DNA of 5,474 nt from Rickettsia typhi (GTDB lineage Bacteria > Pseudomonadota > Alphaproteobacteria > Rickettsiales > UBA1997). Position numbers and translations under genes: made by a program. The stretch covers positions 1-5,474 of the forward strand of contig CAMDRL010000101.1 in NCBI GenBank assembly GCA_945906835.1, in the 5' to 3' direction. This document shows, one piece after another, positions 1 to 5,474 of the stretch; the stretch's first letter is position 1, and every line of letters begins with the position of its first letter. A model generated the notes under the pieces. It was not told the origin of the DNA and searched no databases. It saw nothing but the letters and a program-made list of their open reading frames with translations.

Positions 1-699
1 AAAGATTTCTTCGTGAAAACAATGCCTCCAAATGGTTCTGTAATTTTGGACTAACGGAAAAAGTTCCTGACCACACAGTCTTCACCAGAGTTTGCGAAAG
101 AATTGGAACGAACAAACTTTCCAAAATATTCTCTCTTCTCCGTGATCAACTAAAAAGCCAAGGTTACATAAGTGAAGTTTTTACATTCGTTGATGCCACT
201 CATCTCATCTCCAAAGCAACGCTGTGGAAGGAGCGAGATCAAGCGATTGAGAAGAAACTAAAACAATTAAAAAAAATCAACAACCAAACTTCATCAGCAA
301 AAAAAGCCGAAGAAAAAGACCAAGTAATCTCTGACAAACTTGAAATTCTAAACAACGACAACTTCTATAAATTCGCTGTGGATAAAGACGCAAGATTTGG
401 AGCTAAGAGCAAAAAGAAATTCTGGTATGGTTATGAGAAACATGTTTTTGTAGACATGCAATCAGGCATGATAAACAAGGTCGCAATCACTCACGGCCAA
501 TGTGATTGATTCCGAAGGTTTCAAACATGTTACTCCCAAACAAGGAGCGGCAATCATGAACAAAGGGCTACTGCGACAAGAATGTTCAAATGGTTGCTAA
601 AGCTAACAATCTTCACCTTTGCGCCATCAAGAAAAATAACATGAAGGATAAAAACTTCGATCTCTACAGATGTATTCAAGTCTTCGAGCTCTTTAGGCG

Positions 700-719
700 C
701 TGTTAGCTAATTATTTTTA
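700..719 (+). repeat. Left terminal inverted repeat of the MITE
   Basis: The arm reads CTGTTAGCTAATTATTTTTA and is identical over 20 bp to the reverse complement of 832-851. The four bases outside it, GGCG at 696-699, match the other end only at the outermost G. Confidence 0.85.
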
Positions 720-831
720 GCACATATTTTGACATATTTTTAGCGCTTTTTTGGCAAAATTATGATAAATATTTGGATATATTTTGAATAATTTTGTCAA
801 AAAATAAGCAAAAACAGGGCTAAATATGGGA

Positions 832-851
832 TAAAAATAATTAGCTAACAG
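832..851 (-). repeat. Right terminal inverted repeat of the MITE
   Basis: This is the inverted copy of the left arm (700-719), perfect over 20 bp. It is followed by TTTC (852-855) and then the second copy of the inferred TA duplication (856-857). Confidence 0.85.
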
Positions 852-1036
852 TTTCTACAAAAGAGTATTCTCCAACCAAAGCAAGAGAACAAAATATTGC
901 AGACTCCCCAAGAATCATTTCCACGCCTTCATGCAAAGAATTGCTTTCAATCTCAAAAGGCTCGTGGGTCTGACTAAAGAAAATGCCGAACTAATCTCTC
1001 AAAACATAAACCCACCGCCTCTTATAACATGAACAA

Positions 1037-1055
1037 GGGAGGGCTACGCCCTCCC
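1037..1055. other. GC-rich stem-loop after the transposase stop
   Basis: GGGAGGGC (1037-1044) pairs perfectly with GCCCTCCC (1048-1055) around a 3-base TAC loop, starting 5 bases after the transposase stop codon. It stands out in an AT-rich region. No T-run follows on the + strand (CTTACC), and only TTGTT follows on the - strand, so it is not a standard intrinsic terminator. It could be a relic of the insertion sequence, a weak terminator or a transcript-end stabiliser; the sequence does not decide. Confidence 0.55.
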
Positions 1056-1088
1056 CTTACCAAAAACACCAAAGTACCAAAACTAACC

Positions 1089-1112
1089 AAAAAATGAGCC
1101 CTCAAAGGCTCA
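1089..1112 (-). terminator. Rho-independent terminator of the sucA-sucB operon
   Basis: Read on the - strand, TGAGCC (1112-1107) pairs with GGCTCA (1100-1095) around the loop TTTGAG, and six T residues follow (1094-1089). It lies 85 bp past the sucB stop codon with no gene between, so it probably ends the operon transcript. On the + strand the stem is followed by A residues, so it would not work for transcripts coming from the transposase remnant. Confidence 0.75.
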
Positions 1113-1130
1113 AAAAACCAAGAAATTCCA

Positions 1131-1168
1131 ACAAAAACTTTTGCTTTTCTGACTCACAAAAACTTTTG
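1131..1168. repeat. 13-bp direct repeat between operon end and terminator
   Basis: ACAAAAACTTTTG occurs at 1131-1143 and again at 1156-1168, a 25-bp period. Each copy is itself nearly palindromic (CAAAA and TTTTG around AC). The second copy also forms an 8-bp inverted repeat, AAAAACTT (1158-1165) with AAGTTTTT (1174-1181). The low complexity of the region means chance is possible, and no function can be assigned. Confidence 0.4.
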
Positions 1169-1196
1169 ATCTTAAGTTTTTTAAATTGTATCTTTT

Positions 1197-2357
1197 CTAT
1201 AAATCAAGAACCAAACGACGAGGATCTTCAAGAAGCTCTTTTACTCTAACTAAGAAAGTTACAGCTTCTTTACCATCAATAATTCTGTGGTCATAAGAAA
1301 GAGCCAAATACATCATTGGACGAATTTTGATTTCACCCGCAACAACCATTGGTCTTTCTTGAATTTTATGCATTCCAAGAATTGCTGATTGTGGAGGATT
1401 GATGATTGGAGTAGACATTAATGAACCATAAACTCCACCATTTGAAATGGTGAAAGATGCACCCATTAAATCAGCAATTGCCAATTTTCCATCTCTGGCT
1501 TTGGTGCCAAGCTCAAGAATTCCTTTTTCAATCCCAGCTAAGTTTAATGTATTAGCATCGCGAAGAACTGGAACCACAAGACCTTGAGGCGAACCAACTG
1601 CCACACCAATATCATAAAAGTTTTTGTAAATAATATCAGTACCATCAATTTCAGCATTAACTGCTGGAATTTCTTTTAAAGCTGTAACGCAAGCTTTTAC
1701 AAAGAAAGACATGAAGCCAAGTTTAGCACCGTGTTTTTTCTCAAATAAATCTTTATATTCAGCACGAAGCGCCATAACTGCAGTCATATCAACTTCATTG
1801 AAAGTTGTAAGAATTGCTGCGGTATTTTGAGATTCTTTTAATCTTTCAGCAATTTTTTGACGAAGTTTTGACATTTTAACGCGCTCAGTTGGTTTAGCAC
1901 CTGCCGTTGTTTGAGCCGAAGCTGAAGGAGCCGCAACCGCATCCAAAACATCGCCTTTAGTAACGCGACCATCTTTTCCTGAACCAGAAATTTTTGAAAC
2001 ATCAACATTATTTTCAGCAGCTAATTTTTTTGGAGCTGGAGAAAGTGGAAATTGTGCATTTGATGGCGCAGAATTTTGTTGAGTAGCCGCAGTTGCAGGA
2101 GCAACTTTAACAGCAGCACCGCCTTCTTGCATAGAAGCTATTAGATCACCAACTTTAACAGAATCACCCTCTTTCACATTAAGTGCAGAAATTACACCAT
2201 TTGAAGGCGCGTTAACTTCTAAAGTTACCTTGTCAGTTTCAAGTTCAACAATTAATTCGTCAGCTTTAACTGAGTCACCAACTTTTTTATGAAGCTTGGC
2301 AATTGAGGCTTCTGATACTGATTCTCCAAGTGCTGGAACTTTGATTTCGATAGTCAT
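1197..2357 (-). CDS. sucB: 2-oxoglutarate dehydrogenase E2 component (dihydrolipoyl succinyltransferase)
   Basis: SucB (EC 2.3.1.61) is the core of the cytoplasmic 2-oxoglutarate dehydrogenase complex. It carries succinyl groups on a lipoyl arm and transfers them to CoA. The 386-residue protein has the expected three domains. An N-terminal lipoyl domain (about 1-77) has Lys43 in the ETDKVTLE motif as the lipoylation site. An Ala/Pro-rich linker leads to the peripheral subunit-binding domain (about 105-140, [20 protein letters not shown]). A second linker leads to the catalytic domain (about 160-386), which has the acyltransferase motif [13 protein letters not shown] with His357 and Asp361. 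E. coli SucB has 405 residues; the linker is the usual source of such differences. The ATG at 2357 is chosen because MTIEIKVP aligns with the usual family N-terminus. An in-frame TTG at 2369 would add four residues; neither start has a clear Shine-Dalgarno sequence. The gene follows sucA by 66 bp on the same strand, so co-transcription is likely. Succinyl specificity is inferred from the sucA partnership and close resemblance to alphaproteobacterial SucB. Confidence 0.95.
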   Translation of the reverse strand: MTIEIKVPALGESVSEASIAKLHKKVGDSVKADELIVELETDKVTLEVNAPSNGVISALNVKEGDSVKVGDLIASMQEGGAAVKVAPATAATQQNSAPSNAQFPLSPAPKKLAAENNVDVSKISGSGKDGRVTKGDVLDAVAAPSASAQTTAGAKPTERVKMSKLRQKIAERLKESQNTAAILTTFNEVDMTAVMALRAEYKDLFEKKHGAKLGFMSFFVKACVTALKEIPAVNAEIDGTDIIYKNFYDIGVAVGSPQGLVVPVLRDANTLNLAGIEKGILELGTKARDGKLAIADLMGASFTISNGGVYGSLMSTPIINPPQSAILGMHKIQERPMVVAGEIKIRPMMYLALSYDHRIIDGKEAVTFLVRVKELLEDPRRLVLDL

Positions 2358-2423
2358 ATTATTTTTCAATTAAGTTATGCTTTTTGTTACTGCCTTTTCC
2401 AAAATAAGAAAAGCCAAATTAAA

Positions 2424-5279
2424 TTATTTTAACGCTTCGTCAATCAAATTCTTCTGCTCTTTAGCATGATAAGAACCATAGCCAGTTGCAGGAGAGGCGC
2501 TGGCAATTCTACCAGCATATTTTGGTCGAGAATTTTTATGTTTAATTTCCACCAAAGTTTCTTCAATCAACTCTTCAACAAATTTCCACGCACCCATATT
2601 TTTAGGCTCTTCTTGACACCAAATTATTTCGGCATTTTTGTATTTTTTAAGTTCGACTGACAATTCTTCTTTTGGAAATGGATAAAGTTGTTCTAAACGC
2701 ACTAGAGCTATATCGTTGATTTTTCTAGCTTCACGAGCTTCAAATAAATCATAATAAACTTTTCCGGTACATAAAACAACTTTTCTAACTTTATCGGCAG
2801 CGGCAATTTTAGAAGTTTCTTCAATTAAAGGTTTAAAACTTCCAGAAGTAAATTCACTCAAATTAGAAACTGCTAATTTATGACGCAGTAATGATTTTGG
2901 CGACATTACAACTAAAGGTTTGCGATCTTTTGAGTGAATTTGACGACGCAAAGCATGGAAAAAATTTGCTGGATTTGTAATGTTACAAACGCGCATGTTA
3001 TTGTCAGCGCAAGCTTGCAAACAACGCTCTAAACGAGCTGAAGAATGTTCTGGCCCTTGACCTTCATAACCATGAGGCAATAACATTACCAAATTTGATT
3101 TTCTTAACCATTTTACTTCACTTGAAGTAATGAATTGATCAAAAATAATTTGCGCACCGTTAGCAAAATCACCAAATTGTGCTTCCCAAATTGTAAGCGC
3201 GTAAGGTGCTGAAAGTGAATAGCCATATTCAAAACCAAGAACCGCATATTCTGAAAGCACTGAATCATAAACTTCATATTTAGCCTTATTAGCAAGTGGG
3301 CTAAAAATTGAATATTTTTGAGCAGTAGTTCCATCATGTAAAATTGAGTGACGATGCGAAAATGTGCCGCGACCAGCATCTTGACCAGTAATTCTAACTG
3401 GGAAACCTTCATTTAAAAGAGAGGCGAAAGCTAATGCTTCACCACAGCCCCAATCGATATTTTCACCAGAATCAACCACTTGTTTTCTGGTTTCAATTTG
3501 TCTGATGATTTTTGGATTAGCATTAAAACCAGTTGGAATTTTAGTAATTTCGCCAACTAATTCTTGTAGATCTTTTTTAGCAACAGCGGTTTTAGCAACT
3601 GTTTGGTCGCCATCTTTAATTTTGCTCCAATCAGCTTTTAACCAATCAGCTTCTTTTGGTTTAAAATTTTCAGCTTTATCAAATTCTGCGCTTAAATGAG
3701 CCGTAAAATCACTGGCAATTTTTTGATATTCAATTTCTGAAACTACATTTTCAGAGATCAATTTTTTAGAATAGATTTTTTCTAAACTGTCATGATCTTT
3801 GATTTTAGTGTACATAATTGGTTGAGTGTAAAGCGGCTCGTCACCTTCATTGTGACCATATCTGCGGTAACAAACTAAATCAATTACAATATCTTTTTTG
3901 AAAGTCTGGCGAAAGCGAGTTGCAATATCAGAAACTTTCACCACCGCTTCAACATCGTCACCATTAACATGGAAAATTGGCGCATCAATAGCTTTTGCTA
4001 AATCAGAGCAATAAATGGTGCTGCGTGAATCTGTTGGATTTGCCGTAAAACCAATTTGGTTATTTATGATTAAATGCATCACGCCTCCAGTGTCATAACC
4101 AGAAACGCCATTCATCATTAAACTTTCTGCAACTGAACCTTGCCCAGCGAAAGCAGCGTCACCATGAATCAAAACTGCCATTGCTTGAGTTCTGTTAGCG
4201 TCTTTATAAAGATCTTGTTTGGCACGAATTCTACCAGCAGCAACTGTGTTCACAGCTTCTAAGTGAGAAGGGTTGAAAGCTAAAGAAAGATCAATCTTGT
4301 TTCCAGCAATTTCACGAGTATTAGCGTAGCCCATGTGATATTTTACATCTCCTGATTTAGTCACGCCGTCAGGAATTCCCGGAGTGCCTTTAAATTCAGA
4401 AATCATTTGGTGATAAGGTTTTCCCATAACGCCAGTTAAAGTGTTTAAACGACCGCGATGTGCCATGCCAATAACAATTTTTTTCACACCGTTTTTAGCT
4501 GCGGTATCAATCATCTTTTCAACTGAATTAATAGCGGCGTCACCACCTTCAACCGAGAATCTTTTTGCCCCTGGAAATCTTTTGTGTAAAAACTGTTCAA
4601 AACCTTCAGTTCTAACAATTTCTTTTAAAATTTTAACTTTTTCATCTTTAGTTATGTCGCTAAGTAAAGTTTTTTCTGTTTCCACTGCAAGCCAAGCTTT
4701 TTGTTCTTGGTTTTGAATATATTCAAATTCGCAGCCAACTGAACCAGAATAAATAAAATTCAAATATTCAATAACTTGAGATAATTTAGCTTTTTGTAAA
4801 CCCAAAATTCCGTTTAGCTCAACTTCTTTTTCCAAATCAACAGTTTCAATTCCGTGATTTTGTGGATCAATTTCTGATACATAACTAACTGGCATTAAAC
4901 CAAGTGGATCAATATTTGAAGCTAAATGCCCAAATCTTTTATAAGCCAAAATTAAATTAGCAGCGCGAATATTTAAATCTTTCGAAGTTGCTGCTGGAGC
5001 TGTTTTTATATCTTTGGGATTAACTTTTGGAGCTTCTTTTTTAGCAAGAGAAGAAATATCAAAATCTTCTGATCCAATAACTTGCACTTTACGGCTTGCC
5101 CAAGTTGGACCTTTATAATCAGATATAACTGATTTTATTTCGTCTTGGTTATTGTTAAAAAATTCTGCCCATGAAGCATCAACTGACGCTGGGTTTTGTG
5201 AAAATTTTTGATAAAGCTCTTCTATAAAAATTATATTCGTACTGAAAAATGAAGAGTTTTGCGCTAGTTCTTTTGACAT
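2424..5279 (-). CDS. sucA: 2-oxoglutarate dehydrogenase E1 component
   Basis: SucA (EC 1.2.4.2) is the thiamine-diphosphate enzyme that decarboxylates 2-oxoglutarate and reductively succinylates the lipoyl group of SucB. The 951-residue length fits the family (933 in E. coli). Residues about 10-45 (FFSTNIIFIEELYQKF, then SVDASWAEFF) form the short N-terminal segment that in homologues helps bind the E2 core. A Lys/Pro/Ala-rich linker follows at about 80-105. The dehydrogenase E1 domain spans about 210-520. It holds AHRGRLN with His274, FNPSHLEAV, the Mg-thiamine-diphosphate site GDAAFAGQG (Asp374) to NNQIGFT (Asn406-Asn407), and YGHNEGDEP with His476. The transketolase-like pyrimidine domain (about 605-800) has GQDAGRGTFSHRHS (Asp634, His642, His644) and HGYEGQGPEHSSAR from His736. 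The C-terminal domain ends in YAGRIASASPATGYGSYH. The start is the ATG at 5279, giving MSKELAQNSSFFS; no strong ribosome binding site precedes it. There is no frameshift or missing key motif. It is the first gene of the sucA-sucB operon. Confidence 0.97.
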   Translation of the reverse strand: MSKELAQNSSFFSTNIIFIEELYQKFSQNPASVDASWAEFFNNNQDEIKSVISDYKGPTWASRKVQVIGSEDFDISSLAKKEAPKVNPKDIKTAPAATSKDLNIRAANLILAYKRFGHLASNIDPLGLMPVSYVSEIDPQNHGIETVDLEKEVELNGILGLQKAKLSQVIEYLNFIYSGSVGCEFEYIQNQEQKAWLAVETEKTLLSDITKDEKVKILKEIVRTEGFEQFLHKRFPGAKRFSVEGGDAAINSVEKMIDTAAKNGVKKIVIGMAHRGRLNTLTGVMGKPYHQMISEFKGTPGIPDGVTKSGDVKYHMGYANTREIAGNKIDLSLAFNPSHLEAVNTVAAGRIRAKQDLYKDANRTQAMAVLIHGDAAFAGQGSVAESLMMNGVSGYDTGGVMHLIINNQIGFTANPTDSRSTIYCSDLAKAIDAPIFHVNGDDVEAVVKVSDIATRFRQTFKKDIVIDLVCYRRYGHNEGDEPLYTQPIMYTKIKDHDSLEKIYSKKLISENVVSEIEYQKIASDFTAHLSAEFDKAENFKPKEADWLKADWSKIKDGDQTVAKTAVAKKDLQELVGEITKIPTGFNANPKIIRQIETRKQVVDSGENIDWGCGEALAFASLLNEGFPVRITGQDAGRGTFSHRHSILHDGTTAQKYSIFSPLANKAKYEVYDSVLSEYAVLGFEYGYSLSAPYALTIWEAQFGDFANGAQIIFDQFITSSEVKWLRKSNLVMLLPHGYEGQGPEHSSARLERCLQACADNNMRVCNITNPANFFHALRRQIHSKDRKPLVVMSPKSLLRHKLAVSNLSEFTSGSFKPLIEETSKIAAADKVRKVVLCTGKVYYDLFEAREARKINDIALVRLEQLYPFPKEELSVELKKYKNAEIIWCQEEPKNMGAWKFVEELIEETLVEIKHKNSRPKYAGRIASASPATGYGSYHAKEQKNLIDEALK

Positions 5280-5357
5280 TGAAATGGATCTTGAAATTAT
5301 TCAATTTTTGTCGCCATTTAAAGCTGACAAGGAAAAGGGCTATAACTTAGATTTTTG

Positions 5358-5374
5358 AACTTGAATTGCAAGTT
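5358..5374. promoter_or_regulatory. Inverted repeat upstream of sucA, possible operator
   Basis: AACTTG (5358-5363) and CAAGTT (5369-5374) form a symmetric 6-bp inverted repeat around AATTG, 79 bp upstream of the sucA start. On the - strand it lies just upstream of a weak -10-like TATAGC (5344-5339), where an operon promoter could be; no convincing -35 box sits at normal spacing. A second, perfect 10-bp palindrome, AAAGCGCTTT, lies at 5408-5417. The position suggests a regulator site, but no known operator motif is recognised. Confidence 0.3.
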
Positions 5375-5439
5375 GGATGTTTAGAATGGATGCAGACTTG
5401 TCATTTGAAAGCGCTTTTAGCAACCTCACAACATTAAAA

Positions 5440-5474
5440 ATGAAAACCCTAATCATCATCAACGAACCTTTTGA
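5440..5474 (+). CDS. Possible start of a divergent gene, cut by the window edge
   Basis: An ATG at 5440 opens the frame MKTLIIINEPF, which continues past the end of the window. The short hydrophobic beta-strand after MKT is a common opening of small Rossmann-like or DsrE-like proteins, but 11 codons cannot identify a family. The same frame is open back to an ATG at 5377, so a longer start (MFRMDADLSF) is possible. No Shine-Dalgarno sequence is seen before either. If real, it is divergent from sucA and shares a regulatory region of about 160 bp or less. Confidence 0.3.
   Translation, partial: MKTLIIINEPF

Larger units (their letters stand above)
696..855. mobile_element. MITE-like palindromic element inserted in the transposase
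   Basis: This is a 160-bp, very AT-rich non-coding element. Its arms at 700-719 and 832-851 are a perfect 20-bp inverted repeat, and the similarity continues towards the centre: in a gap-free comparison of 700-775 with the reverse complement of 776-851, 59 of 76 positions match. The boundaries come from the host gene. Removing 696-855 plus one copy of the flanking TA (694-695 and 856-857) joins the reading frame as RAL-YKRVFS, which aligns residue for residue with the RAPYERVFS motif of related transposases. This implies a TA target-site duplication. TA duplication is known for IS630/Tc1-type elements and some IS5 subgroups, so an enzyme of one of those groups may have moved it in trans (inference). 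It has no open reading frame of its own and introduces a TAG stop at 694-696. Confidence 0.8.
1..1032 (+). pseudogene. IS5-family transposase, 3' part, frameshifted and interrupted
   Basis: This is the remnant of a DDE transposase; its 5' end lies outside the window. The open frame at the left edge starts at base 3 with RFLRENNASKWFCNFGLTEK, the N-terminal domain typical of IS5-family enzymes. It continues through FVDATHLISKA, which holds the first catalytic Asp, a Lys-rich insert, and YGYEKHVFVDMQSGMINKV. The coding sense then changes frame three times: an extra A at about 493 (its removal restores TPANVIDSEG), an extra G in the GGG at 565-567 (removal restores NKGYCDKNVQMVAKANN), and one base missing near 671-673 (restores YSSLRA). 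A 160-bp element interrupts it at 696-855. The C-terminal part, YKRVFSNQSKRTKYCRLPKN through FNLKRL, runs to a TGA at 1030-1032. Relatives have an ADKGY motif where this copy reads MNKGY, and YERVFS where it reads YKRVFS, so the second catalytic Asp and the Glu appear lost. The family call is firm; inactivity is clear from the sequence. Confidence 0.9.
1..1032 (+). mobile_element. Decayed IS5-family insertion sequence (partial)
   Basis: The transposase remnant marks an old insertion sequence. Its left end is outside the window. No terminal inverted repeat or target duplication could be recognised to its right, so the right boundary is set only at the transposase stop codon; the true end is probably within the next few tens of bases. 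It lies tail to tail with the sucA-sucB operon, about 165 bp beyond the end of sucB, and does not disrupt either gene. Confidence 0.7.

Noticed and set aside
700..851. The palindromic region as a bidirectional terminator or CRISPR-like repeat
   Set aside because: There is a single inverted pair, no repeat-spacer periodicity, and the host-gene reconstruction shows a TA-flanked insertion, so a mobile element explains it better.
2358..2369. Extended sucB N-terminus from the TTG at 2369 (MKNNMTIE)
   Set aside because: Family members usually begin a few residues before the conserved VPALGES segment, which fits the ATG at 2357. TTG is a rarer start and has no better ribosome binding site.
2392..2415. 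Weak inverted repeat (CTTTTC and GAAAAG) in the sucA-sucB gap
   Set aside because: The stem is only six pairs, mostly A-T, with an 8-base loop and no T-run on the - strand. It is unlikely to end transcription between the two genes.
2466..2660. Open frame of 64 codons on the + strand opposite the 3' end of sucA
   Set aside because: It lies fully antisense within a strongly conserved gene, and its translation shows no recognisable motif. The same applies to the + strand frames at 3505-3699 and 4441-4716.
3113..3412. Open frame of 99 codons on the - strand inside sucA in another frame
   Set aside because: It is a shadow frame of the sucA transketolase domain, Leu/Phe/Gln-rich from frame-shifted codons, and no frameshift in sucA is indicated.
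5285..5358. Short + strand frame starting MDLEIIQFLSPFK, 24 codons, in the region upstream of sucA
   Set aside because: It is too short, has no ribosome binding site and resembles nothing recognisable; it lies where the sucA leader is expected.

Overview
The window is AT-rich and looks like part of the chromosome of an alphaproteobacterium. The encoded proteins resemble those of Rickettsiales-like or other host-associated lineages. This rests on the style of the SucA and SucB sequences, the low GC content and the type of decayed insertion sequence; the window has no marker gene that fixes the taxonomy.

From left to right: positions 1-1032 hold the 3' part of a dead IS5-family transposase gene read on the + strand. 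It carries three single-base frameshifts and altered residues at two expected catalytic positions. It is also interrupted by a 160-bp miniature inverted-repeat element (696-855) flanked by a TA duplication. Positions 1033-1196 are a non-coding junction with a GC-rich hairpin, a rho-independent terminator facing the - strand genes, and a small cluster of direct and inverted repeats. Positions 1197-5279 hold the two-gene operon sucA-sucB on the - strand, transcribed from right to left with sucA first and a 66-bp gap between the genes. Positions 5280-5474 are an upstream, probably divergent intergenic region. It contains an inverted repeat and perhaps the first codons of a + strand gene that leaves the window.

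SucA (E1o) and SucB (E2o) are two of the three components of the 2-oxoglutarate dehydrogenase complex of the TCA cycle. E1o decarboxylates 2-oxoglutarate on thiamine diphosphate and succinylates the lipoyl arm of E2o. E2o then passes the succinyl group to CoA. The third component, dihydrolipoamide dehydrogenase (E3), is not in the window, and the operon appears to end at the terminator after sucB. Both proteins look full length and functional.

I found no new multi-gene system. The most informative part is the left end: a non-autonomous palindromic element nested in a decayed transposase gene, whose boundaries can be read because its removal restores the transposase protein sequence.
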